Shown here in pieces: positions 63,585-64,000 of a DNA stretch of 64,000 bases (its first letter is position 1; each line of letters begins with the position of its first letter). Source of the DNA: an uncultured Hungatella sp. (GTDB taxonomy: Bacteria > Bacillota > Clostridia > Lachnospirales > Lachnospiraceae); assembly GCA_949879795.1 (NCBI GenBank), contig CATLBR010000002.1, positions 1 to 64,000 on the forward strand, read 5' to 3'. The notes under the pieces are model-generated. The model ran no database searches, was not told the origin of the DNA, and saw only the letters and a list, made by a program, of their open reading frames with translations. A program made the position numbers and the translations under genes.

Positions 63585-64000
63585 TCAAAGATAAATGATA
63601 TCCGCCTGATACAATTTATCGACGATCTCTTCTGTGGTAACCTTATTTCCTGACATAATGGTTCCGATGATATCCCGGTTGGGAACAGAGGCGGATATCT
63701 GAGAAATCCATTCTCCCACTTCCTGATCGCTCCCTAATCCCATTCGGATCTTCTCCACATAGTCGTGGATTTCCTCCCTGCTTAACCTGACCATTTCTTT
63801 AGGCTGCTTTAAATCCAAAGATACATTATAATCACCGCAATATCTCAATAATAAATTCTCAATAATATCCACAGCCTCTTTTCTTTTTCTCGTAACATAT
63901 TCTCTCACAGGTTCTGACCAATTCTCATCAACGATTGCCTTGATATGAAAGGCCCCCGACGGATCCATATCAGGATACCACCCCAGGTCAATTCCGATCA
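63585..64000 (-). CDS. Unrecognised protein, 5' end beyond the window
   Basis: At least 137 residues. The frame stays open from the ATG at 63968 to the window edge and reads IGIDLGWYPD just before it, so the true start lies outside. It has an N-terminal strand-rich part (GAFHIKAIVDENWSE), a helix (RKRKEAVDIIENLLLRY) and a helical end (VTTEEIVDKLYQADIIYL). The size and mixed composition are reminiscent of contact-toxin immunity proteins; this is a guess. Confidence 0.5.
   Translation of the reverse strand, partial: IGIDLGWYPDMDPSGAFHIKAIVDENWSEPVREYVTRKRKEAVDIIENLLLRYCGDYNVSLDLKQPKEMVRLSREEIHDYVEKIRMGLGSDQEVGEWISQISASVPNRDIIGTIMSGNKVTTEEIVDKLYQADIIYL

Overview
The window looks like chromosomal DNA of a spore-forming, Gram-positive member of the Clostridia, most likely Lachnospiraceae. 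The evidence is a moderate-to-high GC content, strong AGGAGG-type ribosome sites, sigma-A promoters with 17-bp spacers, and a division/cell-wall cluster running straight into spoIIGA-sigE-sigG. Most of it is core genome, with a few accessory insertions. All calls come from reading the sequence; no database search was run.

Left part (1-10.5 kb): a 104-bp tandem repeat with internal palindromes, then coaBC / HAD phosphatase / prfC (minus) and divergent coaX (plus). Next is a five-gene oligopeptide/nickel-family ABC importer (minus) behind a sigma-A promoter and a cobalamin riboswitch, so it is probably induced when B12 is low.

Sporulation and division part (10.6-29.3 kb): sigG and a divergent sirtuin (plus) converge on the long minus-strand run mraZ-rsmH-ftsL-ftsI-spoVD-mraY-murD-ftsW-murA-ftsQ, ftsZ, spoIIGA-sigE. 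The mraZ promoter is followed by a phased array of MraZ boxes. ftsZ has its own promoter. spoIIGA is preceded by a -35/-10 pair with an unusual 21-bp spacer, as in Spo0A-driven spoIIG promoters. Upstream of mraZ lies a small Spo0E-like gene with a long structured leader; its promoter is flanked by Spo0A boxes, suggesting feedback on the phosphorelay. ychF follows on the plus strand.

Middle part (29.4-51.6 kb): addBA recombination nuclease; a small membrane protein, a MATE exporter and a TetR regulator; a secreted flavin lipoprotein reductase; a secreted choline-binding-like protein; a ClC transporter with features of the fluoride class; ilvA; and the ftsY-smc-rnc-acpP-plsX block.

Right part (51.8-64 kb): a single minus-strand operon of about 10.6 kb with its own promoter and two terminators. 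It encodes a SWIM zinc-finger protein, a membrane-anchored DUF3221-like protein, a helical-repeat protein, an AAA ATPase fused to a PD-(D/E)XK nuclease, a MoxR ATPase, a DUF5682 protein and a vWA protein. This is a MoxR-vWA type multi-component system. The ATPase-nuclease gene appears to be a later, AT-richer insertion and itself carries a 32-codon in-frame palindromic element. That element's hairpin matches the hairpin of the tandem repeat at the left end, including a compensated base pair. This operon and the repeat family are the most interesting items. The right edge holds small accessory proteins and one gene cut by the window end.
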